This document shows positions 16,060 to 27,099 of a stretch of 27,099 bases of DNA, in pieces (position 1 is the stretch's first letter; each line of letters opens with the position of its first letter). The stretch lies in the NCBI GenBank assembly GCA_044227985.1, contig JBGAVT010000017.1, positions 1 to 27,099 on the forward strand, in the 5' to 3' direction. Both the position numbers and the translations under genes were made by a program. This DNA comes from CAZUNB01 sp044227985 (lineage in GTDB: Bacteria; Patescibacteriota; Saccharimonadia; Saccharimonadales; JAGPDM01). Under the pieces are notes generated by a model, which searched no databases, was not told the origin of the DNA, and saw nothing but the letters and a program-made list of their open reading frames with translations.

Positions 16060-16082
16060 GTTCAGTGCCTTCGCACCGTAAC
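16060..16082 (-). promoter_or_regulatory. Intercistronic hairpin between rpsL and rpsG
   Basis: On the minus strand GTTACGGTGC and GCACTGAAC pair around a GAAG tetraloop, giving about nine pairs with one bulged A and one G-U. In E. coli, S7 binds the rpsL-rpsG spacer to repress its own synthesis; this hairpin is in the matching place. The binding itself is inference. Confidence 0.4.
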
Positions 16083-16099
16083 TTCACATTGCCTTATTA

Positions 16100-16507
16100 T
16101 TATGTTTTCTTAACACCGTACTTACTTCGGCCGTTTTTACGGTCGACAACACCTTGAAGGTCAAGTGCACCACGAACAATGTGGTAACGCACACCTGGAA
16201 GGTCTGGTACTCGTCCACCGCGCACGAGAACAACTGCGTGTTCTTGCAGGTTGTGTCCTTCGCCGCCGATGTACGCCCAAACTTCTTCTCCGTTTGTTAG
16301 TCGCACACGTGCAACTTTACGAAGGGCTGAGTTTGGTTTTCGAGGTGTTCTGGTTGTTACTTTGATACAAACACCACGTCGAAGTGGAGCTACTTTTTTG
16401 TATCGCTTATTTGCGAGGGTATTCGTCACAATATGTAGGTTCTTTGACTTACTTTTCTTGTGAGCAACCTTGCGGGGTTTACGTATTAGTTGGTTTATTG
16501 TTGGCAT
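16100..16507 (-). CDS. rpsL: 30S ribosomal protein S12
   Basis: S12 lies at the decoding centre of the 30S subunit. The 135 residues begin MPTINQLIRKPRKV and contain PRKPNSALRKVARVRLTNG, GEGHNLQEHAVVLVRGGRV and DLPGVRYHIVRG. Two positions known for streptomycin resistance are changed: the Lys of PKKPNS is Arg56 (equal to K42 in E. coli, K43 in Mycobacterium tuberculosis) and the Lys of GGRVKDLPG is Pro101 (K87/K88). The Asp that is often methylthiolated (Asp102) is kept. TAGGA precedes the ATG; the gene begins 16 nt after rpoC, so the str genes continue the rpoBC transcript. Confidence 0.97.
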   Translation of the reverse strand: MPTINQLIRKPRKVAHKKSKSKNLHIVTNTLANKRYKKVAPLRRGVCIKVTTRTPRKPNSALRKVARVRLTNGEEVWAYIGGEGHNLQEHAVVLVRGGRVPDLPGVRYHIVRGALDLQGVVDRKNGRSKYGVKKT

Positions 16508-16523
16508 ATAGTATCCTACTCTA

Positions 16524-20266
<3,743 letters not shown>

Positions 20267-20267
<1 letters not shown>

Positions 20268-23200
20268 TATTTGCCTCCTTCCGTTTCGTCTGAATCATCA
20301 GTGGCATCAGCCTCTAATTCTTCAGATAGGCTTTCTTCGTCTACTTCTATGTCGTCGCTAAACTCATCGGCAATATCATCATCGTCGGTTGCGTCATCAA
20401 CGACTGCAGTATTATTGTCAGTGCTAATTGAAACTTCTTCAAATTCATCTTCATCAGCAGCTGCATTCATATCAAGAGGCTTATTATCCGGCTTGATAGT
20501 TACAGCTGTCTGACCTTCTTTTTTATAGACTTCAGATAGAATTTCTTCTGCATCGACTTCTTTATCTGCAGTTCGAAGCTCGACACCAAGACCAAGACCT
20601 TGTAATTCTTTGATAAGAACGTTAAAGCTCTCTGGAATCTGTGGACCTTGAATCGGTTCTTGCTTGATGATTGATTCATACGCCTTGCTTCGACCGTAAA
20701 CATCATCAGACTTGATAGTTAGCATTTCTTGGAGGGTAGTTGCTGCACCATAGGCTTCAAGTGCCCAAACTTCCATCTCTCCAAATCGCTGACCACCATT
20801 TTGAGCTTTACCACCAAGTGGTTGCTGTGTGACCATAGTGTACGGACCAGTCGACCTTGCATGTATCTTGTCGGCAATCATGTGATTTAGTTTAATCATG
20901 TACATCGGGCCGATAGTAGTTCGCTCTTGAAGCGGTTGACCAGTTCGACCGTCATATAGCTGCACTTTTCCATCACGTTCAAGACCAGCTTTTTCAAGAT
21001 GATCCTGTATCTCTTCAATATCAATACCTTCAAATGGTGCACTTGTAACTTTTTGTCCAAGCTTTTGAGCGGCACGTCCGAGGTGACTTTCAAACAGCTG
21101 ACCGATATTCATACGACTTGGTACACCTAGAGGGTTCAAAATAACCTCAACAGGTACACCGTCTTCTGTATATGGCATGTCTTCTTCGGGCAGGATACGG
21201 CTGATAACACCTTTGTTACCATATCGTCCACCGAGCTTATCGCCAACTGAAATCTTACGCATTTGTGCAACAAATACCTGGATCTGCATCAAAGTTCCGG
21301 CTTTTAATTCATGACCATTTTCTTTAGAAAAGACTTTTACACCGACTACTTTACCGTGTTTACCGTTAGGCATACGAAGGCTAGAGTCACGAACATCTTT
21401 GGCTTTTTCACCAAAGATAGCACGCAAAAGTCTCTCTTCACTAGAAAGTTCCTGCTCACCCTTTGGAGTGATCTTACCTACTAAAATATCGTTTGGACGT
21501 ACTTCGGCTCCAATACGGACAATACCCTCTTCGTCAAGATGGCGGAGAGCCTCTTCTGAAACATTAGGGATATCGGCAGTAACAATTTCAGGACCAAGCT
21601 TTGTCTCGCGAACTTCAAGCATATAGTCAACAATGTGAATACTGGTAAACGTATCACTTTTAACAAGTTTTTCACTGATAATGATAGCATCCTCGAAGTT
21701 GTAACCCTTCCAAGGCATAAATGCCACAGTCACATCTTTACCGAGAGCTAATTCTCCACCTTGGACGCTCATTCCTTCAATCAAGACATCGTCTTCTTTG
21801 ACTTTATCACCGACATTTACAGCAACTTTTTGGTTGATGCTGGTTCCTTCGTTACTACGGATAAAGTGTAGTGGATGATATTTCTTGGTTGTTTTTGCAT
21901 ACTTAACTGCAACTTCGTTAGCATCAGCCTTGGTGACAACACCATCAGCTTCGGCAACAATAAGCTGGCCAGAGTTTCGGGCAACTACAGTTTCCATACC
22001 AGTACCAACTGTTGGAGACTGTGGCTGTACTAATGGAACGGCCTGTCGTTGCTGGTTGGCACCCATTAATGATCGGTATACATAGTTTCTTTCAAGGAAC
22101 GGAATCAAGGCAGCAGAGCTACCAATAATTAGCTGGCTACTTGCGTCCATGTGCGTTACACGATCAGCATCTGATTCTTCAGATACCGTAGCTGAACGAA
22201 CCGAAACACGCTCATCAACAAAATAACCATTTTCATCAATTTCGATACCAGCACCAGCAATAACAGTGTTTTCTTCATCAGAAGCGTCAAGGAATACAAT
22301 TTCGTCTGTTACTTTAGCTTTAACAGGGATTGTCTTAGCTTTAATTTTTTTCAATTTGTCGATATCACTACTAGCAACTTTGCTACCTTTCTTAAGGATA
22401 ACTTTGTCGTTTTCGTCTTTAATATCTTCACGAACGATATGTCCGAGAGCTTTAGCGGGAGTAATCGCATTGATGACTCTACGATACGGAGCTTCGATGA
22501 AGCCGTAATCATTGATACGAGCATGTGAAGCTAGGTTTAGAACCAATCCAATGTTGGCGCCTTCAGGAGTTTCTACAGTACAGATTCGGCCATAGTGAGT
22601 TTTGTGAGCATCACGGACTTCGAATCCAGCGCGTTCTCGTGAAAGACCACCTGGGCCCATAGAACTTAAACGTCGCTTATGAGCAAGCTCAGAAAGAGGG
22701 TTAATCTGATCCATAAACTGTGAAAGCTGTGAGCTTGCAAAGAATTCACGTACAGCTGCTACAATAGGACGAGCGTTGATTAGCTGTCCAGGGGTTACTG
22801 TCTCGATTTCGCTCATTGACATACGGTCTTTGGCATTTCGTTCCATGCGGAGTAAACCGATACGGAATTGTCGTTGAACTAATTCGCCAACAAGTTTCAC
22901 TCGACGATTTGCAAGGCTATCGATATCGTCTGGTAGTTCTTGGGTGTTGTTGAGACGGATGATCTCAGCGATAATCGCAACAAGGTCTTCCATGCGCATA
23001 ACGCGATTTTCAATTGTATTAGTGACATCGAGATCGAGTCGCTTGTTGATCTTATAACGACCAACACGACTAAAGTCGAAACGTTTGAAGTTAAAGAACA
23101 TGTTTTCAAGCAAACTCTTAGCATTGTCCACGGTTGCAAGATCGCCTGGTCGTAAACGACGATAAACTTCAATCAAAGCATCGCTTTGTGATTTACTAGG

Positions 23201-23866
23201 ATCTTTTTCAAAAGTTGCATCAACTGATGAAGCCGCACCATTGTCTACGTGAGCAAATGCCGCACGAATTTCTTTTTCAGTTGTGAGGCCGAGCGCACGA
23301 AGTAATGTCGTGACTGCAATCTTTCGACGTCGATCGATCTTTACGAAAATTGCACCGCTAGGAGCAGTTTCAAATTCTAGCCAAGCACCACGGCCTGGAA
23401 TAACTTTAGCGCCATAAAGGTTTTTGCTACCAGCGCGGTCGGCGGTAAAGAATACACCGGCACTTCGGATAAGCTGAGATACAACGACACGTTCTGCGCC
23501 GTTGATAACAAAAGTTCCACGCTCAGTCATGGCTGGATAGTCGCCAAGATAGATTTCTTTACTTTCTACTACTCCGGTAACTTTATTTGTCAGCTCGATA
23601 TTAGCCTTCAAAGGTGCTTCGAAGCTAATATTATTTTCACGAGCTTCAATCTCGGTCATTTTTGGAGGTTCAAACTTGTAATCCAAAAATCGAAGTTCTA
23701 GCTTCTCGCCAGTATAATCTTCGATTGGGTTAACCTCAGCAAAAATTTCACCGAGACCTTCTTCGATGAATTCATTCCAACTGATGATTTGGTGTTTTAT
23801 TAAATTTGGTAGAGGTGATATTGTTTTGTTTTTTTTGAGAACGATTCGTTTACTATCAACTGGCAT
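20267..23866 (-). CDS. rpoB: DNA-directed RNA polymerase beta subunit
   Basis: A full-length beta of 1199 residues. The rifampicin region (about 375-405) reads ASSQLSQFMDQINPLSE then LAHKRRLSSMGPGG. The residues most often mutated in resistance (Gln513, Asp516, His526, Arg529, Ser531 in E. coli numbers) are all wild type, so a rifampicin-sensitive pocket is expected. Two near-catalytic motifs differ: residues 594-597 are NYVY where DDAN is usual, just before the kept Arg, and GDKLGGRYGNKG has Tyr for the usual His. GGKAQNGGQRFGEM has Asn for Phe. The last 65 residues or so are an Asp/Glu-rich tail. Its final codons (EGGK) encode the AAGGAGG ribosome binding site of rpoC. Confidence 0.98.
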
Positions 23867-23903
23867 ACGATATTGTTACCTTTACACTTAAATAATACTA
23901 ACA

Positions 23904-23974
23904 ACAGATCAAGCGGCCTAAGCTTGTCTGTCAAAAATACACCTCGACGTACTTTTCAGGCCTAGTAAAGTACG
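23904..23974 (-). promoter_or_regulatory. Twin-hairpin leader of rpoB
   Basis: The leader between promoter and rpoB folds into two hairpins. The first (23948-23974) has an 8-bp stem CGTACTTT/AAAGTACG with loop ACTAGGCCTGA. The second (23904-23931) has stems ACAGA-CAAGC/GCTTG-A-TCTGT with one bulged A and loop TTAGGCC. Both loops show TAGGCC (minus strand). Repeated loop sequence suggests a protein or RNA binding site. No terminator T-tract follows either hairpin directly. Confidence 0.5.
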
Positions 23975-23995
23975 ACTTCTGTCTATTAACAATCT

Positions 23996-24025
23996 AGTAT
24001 GCAGTAGTATGATTGCTATTGTCAA
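23996..24025 (-). promoter_or_regulatory. rpoB promoter (TTGACA-18-CATACT)
   Basis: A perfect TTGACA (24020-24025) and CATACT (23996-24001) on the minus strand, 18 nt apart. Transcription would start near 23989, giving a leader of about 120 nt. It would drive the whole rpoB-to-tuf cluster. Confidence 0.7.
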
Positions 24026-24118
24026 CTCTTTGCTATCAGAAATAGATATAGTTAAAAAGGTAAATACCACTCTCTTAATAGAGCTAACTTTTTACAAAGC
24101 TAGCCTATTTTACAGAAA

Positions 24119-24700
24119 TTATATATTTATTTCTATTTCTATTCCTGGTTCTGGTTCTGGTTCTGGCAAGTCTCTATTCATAAGAAGGCCCAAGAGTAAG
24201 GCTGCAGTTACGACAGCTCCAATTAAACCCATTTGGGAAGCTTGTCTTGGCACTGTCTCTGCCTTGTCATTTTTTAAATCTTCGAGAGCGTAGCTTGCAT
24301 TTGCGGCGGTACCTTTTGATTTTACTAGCCCCTTCGTAGCATCAACATATCCGGTAATGTCTTCGCCTAAACTGTTTTTGTAACGACAATCTTCAACTCC
24401 CCACTCAAGAAAAGATTCTGCTACTTTGTTCAGCAGTTCTTCATCTGAAGTATTAGTAAACCGTTCCGCAGCAACTAAACATAGTGCACCCTGTCTCTGT
24501 GCGAAATTATCGCTTTCATTGCTAAACTCTTTATATGCAGATTTACGCTCTTTCTCTGCCCTGTTAAACTTTTCTTGAGCAACATCAATATCCTTACCAG
24601 TCGGTTTAACCAGCGCGTCAGCCACTCCCCAACCAATAGCTACAGCGGTTGGAGTAAGGAGCAAGGTTCCAGCTAATATCCTTCTACCTTTATTAGGCAT
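24119..24700 (-). CDS. Membrane-anchored hypothetical protein, two helices
   Basis: An unrecognised 193-residue protein. A hydrophobic N-terminal segment (about 8-30) could be a signal anchor. The middle (35-150) is helical and charged, with two Cys, and is probably extracytoplasmic or cytoplasmic depending on topology. A second membrane segment (about 155-173) is followed by MNR and a Pro-Glu tail. The DNA of that tail is a short tandem repeat (GGTTCT three times on the + strand, near 24147-24164). AAGGA lies 11 nt before the ATG. It sits between clpP and rpoB with the rpoB promoter after it; nothing links it functionally to either. Confidence 0.65.
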   Translation of the reverse strand: MPNKGRRILAGTLLLTPTAVAIGWGVADALVKPTGKDIDVAQEKFNRAEKERKSAYKEFSNESDNFAQRQGALCLVAAERFTNTSDEELLNKVAESFLEWGVEDCRYKNSLGEDITGYVDATKGLVKSKGTAANASYALEDLKNDKAETVPRQASQMGLIGAVVTAALLLGLLMNRDLPEPEPEPGIEIEINI

Positions 24701-24778
24701 ATACTATATAATCCTTTTTCTATATGTCTCTAGTAAAACTAAAAACTTATAGCCTTGCAAGCATTAGCGTTATTGTTT

Positions 24779-25447
24779 CTATTTCTTTTTTGAGGTTTTC
24801 TTATCACCACTTAACAAATCAACACCTTGGCTCTTTGTAACGATAGCGTCAACAATTCCGTATTTCAGACTTTCGTCAGCAGTCAGGTATTTGTCACGGT
24901 CCATGTCTTTATTAATTTGTTTTACGGTTCGTCCAGTAAATCTAGCCATCATCTCTTCAAGCATTTTCTTTATTTTCAAGGTTTCAGCTGCATCGATTTC
25001 AATGTCACTAGCTGTTCCACGATAGCCACTGCTAGGTTGGTGAATCATAATCTTACTGTGCTTAAGTGCCATTCGTTTACCTTTAGCGCCACCAGCTAAT
25101 AAAACCGCACCCATGCTTGCACTAAGTCCGACAGAAATCGTAGAAACATCCGGCTTAATGAAGTTCATCGTATCGAGGATAGCGAGACCGTCATAGACTG
25201 AACCACCGGGGCTGTTGATATATAGCTGAATATCTTTAGTCGGATCTTCATGCGCAAGATGCAAAAGTTGAGCAACAACAAGGTTGGCCGTGTGGTGATT
25301 AACCTCATCACCAAGGAAGATAATTCTTTCTTTAAGTAAGCGTGAATATATATCGTAAGCACGCTCGCCCATACTGGTGGTCTCAATCACAGTCGGAACT
25401 AACATATTGGTTTTTTGCGGATAGCCAGAGTTTGCGTTAATCATCAT
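24779..25447 (-). CDS. clpP: ATP-dependent Clp protease proteolytic subunit
   Basis: ClpP forms the 14-subunit peptidase chamber used by ClpX/ClpC/ClpA. The protein has INSPGGSVYDGLAILDTM, the nucleophile Ser in GLSASMGA (usually GQAASMGA), the catalytic His in MIHQPSSG (usually HQPLGG) and the Asp in MDRDKYLTADESLKYGIVD. The C-terminus is Lys-rich. An ATG at 25453 is only 3 nt from the -10, so the third-codon ATG at 25447 (9 nt from the -10, 222 residues) is preferred; no ribosome binding site is visible for either. It follows tig, as in many bacteria, but clpX is not next to it. Its promoter carries a CIRCE-like site. Confidence 0.95.
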   Translation of the reverse strand: MMINANSGYPQKTNMLVPTVIETTSMGERAYDIYSRLLKERIIFLGDEVNHHTANLVVAQLLHLAHEDPTKDIQLYINSPGGSVYDGLAILDTMNFIKPDVSTISVGLSASMGAVLLAGGAKGKRMALKHSKIMIHQPSSGYRGTASDIEIDAAETLKIKKMLEEMMARFTGRTVKQINKDMDRDKYLTADESLKYGIVDAIVTKSQGVDLLSGDKKTSKKK

Positions 25448-25456
25448 AATCATTGA

Positions 25457-25494
25457 ATTATATCAATTTAGCACTCTCAACACAAGACCGCCAA
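25457..25494 (-). promoter_or_regulatory. clpP promoter (TTGTGT-17-TATAAT) with CIRCE-like operator
   Basis: TTGTGT (25480-25485) and a perfect TATAAT (25457-25462) on the minus strand are 17 nt apart. From 25468 to 25494 there is TTAGCACTC, 9 nt, then GACCGCCAA. The first half is identical to the CIRCE half-site and the second matches 6 of 9 bases of GAGTGCTAA at the exact spacing. HrcA repression would block this promoter. Confidence 0.6.
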
Positions 25495-25515
25495 TCATTT
25501 TATATAAGACAGGGT

Positions 25516-26787
25516 CTAACTAGCTAAGAAATCGACAGTTTTTTCTGTCAAAGCTTGGGCGGCAATATCTTGACGGACCTCTGGCTTATCGAGTTCGGCT
25601 GCGATCTTCTCATCAGAACCATACATTTGTTTATAGTCAGCGATAATCTTTTCAAGCTCTTCAACGCTAACTTTTAATCCTTCGGCTTCGGCAATCTCCG
25701 TTAAGACTAGACTAGTCTTTGCTCGTTTCTCGGCATTTTCTCTTGTCTCTTTGTCAAGTTGTTTCTGCGTTAGGTCTTGCTGCTGCATATATTCTTTTGT
25801 AGTTGAATTCCGTTGTGCAAGTTCACGTTCGAATTCTGCTTTCATATCTTGCTCAACCCGATCTACTAGACCTTCAGGCAGCTCAAGCTTTGATTCGTCA
25901 ACGACTTTCGAAACAACCTTTTGACGATAGTCTTTGTCGATCTGCTGTTGCTTCTCATCTTCTAATTGTCTTTCCGCATCTGCACGGAGCTCTTCCATGG
26001 TCTTGAATGGGCTGTTAGCAGCTGCAAATTCATCATCGAATTTTGGCGCAACAAGCTCATTAACTTTGTGAACTTTAATCTCAAAAGTTACTTTCGTTCC
26101 AGCTAGAATCTTAGAGTGGTACTCTTTCGGGAAAGTAATGGTAAAAGTTTTTTCTTCTCCGGCTTTTAGACCGATTAGCTCTGGTTCAAAACCAGGAATA
26201 AAGCTATCGCTACCAAGCGTCAGAGGATATTCTTTACTTTCAGCGCCCTTCACCAGCTCACCTTTAGCATCGGTACCTTTGAAGTCAATGATGACTTCAT
26301 CGCCATTTTTAGCAGCTCGCTTGACTTCTTTTTTCTCAGCCATTTGCATAGCTAATCGTTCAAGCGCCTCATCTACTTCTTTTTTTGTGACCTTAGCAGG
26401 TTTTGGAGCAGCTGGTTTCTTCTTATAATCTCCAAGCTTTATTGGTGGCAATAGTTCGACCTCAGCAGTGAACTCAAGTTCTGTATAAGCAACAAATTTT
26501 ACAAGATCAATCGTTGGACGAGATAGTGGCTTTAACTTCTCGCTATTTCCAGCCATACCATAGAATCGGTTAATAGCAGCTTCCATGACCTCCTGCTGGA
26601 CTTGGTTTGCGCCAATTTGTTTCTCAACGATTGAGTCTGGTGCTTTTCCGGGTCGAAATCCGTCGCTTTTGATCTTAGGTCGGAGATTGTTCAGTACAAC
26701 TCGCTTGATGTCTGCGAGATCCTTTTCATCGGCTTTAATAGTTAGTGTTGCTTTAGTATCGCCTTCGCGTTTAATTTCATGTTTCAT
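25516..26787 (-). CDS. tig: Trigger factor (ribosome-associated chaperone, PPIase)
   Basis: Trigger factor binds at the ribosome exit tunnel and shields nascent chains. The 423-residue protein has the ribosome-binding signature GFRPGKAP (43-50). The FKBP-type PPIase domain follows (about 160-245: GDEVIIDFKGT, then LGSDSFIPGFE, LIGLKAGEEKTFTITFP). The C-terminal helical chaperone arms run from about 250 to 423. Length and order are normal. It ends in TAG. The ATG is only 9 nt after a TATAAT and has no Shine-Dalgarno site, so the message is probably leaderless. It is followed by clpP, which has its own promoter. Confidence 0.95.
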   Translation of the reverse strand: MKHEIKREGDTKATLTIKADEKDLADIKRVVLNNLRPKIKSDGFRPGKAPDSIVEKQIGANQVQQEVMEAAINRFYGMAGNSEKLKPLSRPTIDLVKFVAYTELEFTAEVELLPPIKLGDYKKKPAAPKPAKVTKKEVDEALERLAMQMAEKKEVKRAAKNGDEVIIDFKGTDAKGELVKGAESKEYPLTLGSDSFIPGFEPELIGLKAGEEKTFTITFPKEYHSKILAGTKVTFEIKVHKVNELVAPKFDDEFAAANSPFKTMEELRADAERQLEDEKQQQIDKDYRQKVVSKVVDESKLELPEGLVDRVEQDMKAEFERELAQRNSTTKEYMQQQDLTQKQLDKETRENAEKRAKTSLVLTEIAEAEGLKVSVEELEKIIADYKQMYGSDEKIAAELDKPEVRQDIAAQALTEKTVDFLAS

Positions 26788-26796
26788 AGTTTGAGT

Positions 26797-26825
26797 ATTA
26801 TATAGATTTTATAGACAGATTACAA
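26797..26825 (-). promoter_or_regulatory. tig promoter (TTGTAA-17-TATAAT)
   Basis: Minus-strand TTGTAA (26820-26825) and TATAAT (26797-26802) are 17 nt apart. The ATG of tig starts 9 nt after the -10, leaving at most a few bases of leader. Confidence 0.65.
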
Positions 26826-26838
26826 AAAATATTCACTC

Positions 26839-27099
26839 CTAGCGATATTCTGGATTTTCAAAACCAAATCTATTGCCGTCGTTCCATGCGCTTTGTTGGT
26901 TGCCGTAGACCGGGAATCCACCGTTATCTTTAAGCATTTTAGCCATATGCATCAGATTGTAGGTCATGAAAGTTGTGTTCTTATTGGTAAAGTCATTGTC
27001 AAATCCAGCACGACTACCGTCATCTAGCTTGTCGCCATAGCTCGGACCAGGACCAGCCTCACCAAGCCACGTCGAGTCGACTTGCGGTGGAATCGTATA
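26839..27099 (-). CDS. C-terminal part of an unrecognised protein
   Basis: The minus-strand frame is open from the window edge to TAG at 26839-26841, giving 86 residues; the start lies outside. The sequence is rich in Asn, Gly, Asp and aromatic residues (for example GFPVYGNQQSAWNDGNRFGF) with no membrane segment or Cys, which suggests a secreted or cell-surface domain, though this is a guess. I cannot name a family. It is upstream of tig on the same strand, separated by the tig promoter. Confidence 0.6.
   Translation of the reverse strand, partial: YTIPPQVDSTWLGEAGPGPSYGDKLDDGSRAGFDNDFTNKNTTFMTYNLMHMAKMLKDNGGFPVYGNQQSAWNDGNRFGFENPEYR

Noticed and set aside
24143..24168. Short GGTTCT tandem repeat as a CRISPR or regulatory repeat
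   Set aside because: It encodes a Pro-Glu tail in a plausible gene and has only three units with no spacers.

Overview
This window looks like the chromosome of a small-genome bacterium with the standard genetic code (TAA, TAG and TGA all end genes) and moderate to low GC. The divergent RNA polymerase, the long coiled-coil insert in RpoC, the many short unknown proteins and the gene fusions of operons suggest Patescibacteria/CPR, probably Candidatus Saccharibacteria (TM7). That assignment is inference from protein character, not from a database search. All family comparisons below are from memory.

Layout. Positions 1-900 (+ strand): the end of a Y-family DNA polymerase and a small acidic protein. 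897-5128 (- strand): purA, broken by an apparent deletion of about 41 nt, and a two-gene ATP-citrate lyase operon whose start codon lies inside a 29-bp palindrome. 5163-6181 (-): two overlapping GNAT acetyltransferases. 6341-7552 (+): a putative alpha/beta-hydrolase-like protein. 7734-10692 (-): an ABC exporter, rpsJ with its own promoter, and a polytopic membrane protein. 10700-11500 is a decayed stretch holding a sequence resembling the 3' end of tuf, an ORF interrupted by TAG, and a promoter with a palindrome in its spacer. 11503-24025 (-): one very long transcription/translation cluster, rpoB-rpoC-rpsL-rpsG-(99 aa)-fusA-(88 aa, ribbon-helix-helix-like)-tuf. It begins with a TTGACA promoter and a 120-nt leader with two hairpins, and ends in a strong terminator. 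24119-27099 (-): a two-helix membrane protein, clpP under a promoter with a CIRCE-like operator, tig (trigger factor), and the end of an unrecognised gene.

The most striking signal is the RNA polymerase. RpoC has lost all eight zinc-binding cysteines without length change at three of the sites, lacks the F-loop segment, carries Asp in place of the trigger-loop Arg, and has an altered bridge helix. RpoB has NYVY where DDAN is usual, next to the NTP-contacting Arg, and Tyr in the otherwise GRHGNKG motif. These changes cluster around the catalytic centre in otherwise intact, full-length genes, which suggests a remodelled enzyme rather than random decay.

A second pattern is regulatory: purA, the GNAT pair, clpP and tig each have a -10 hexamer only 7-9 nt before the start codon and no Shine-Dalgarno sequence, so their mRNAs may be leaderless. 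Many genes inside operons (rpoC, rpsG, fusA) and tuf have clear Shine-Dalgarno sites.
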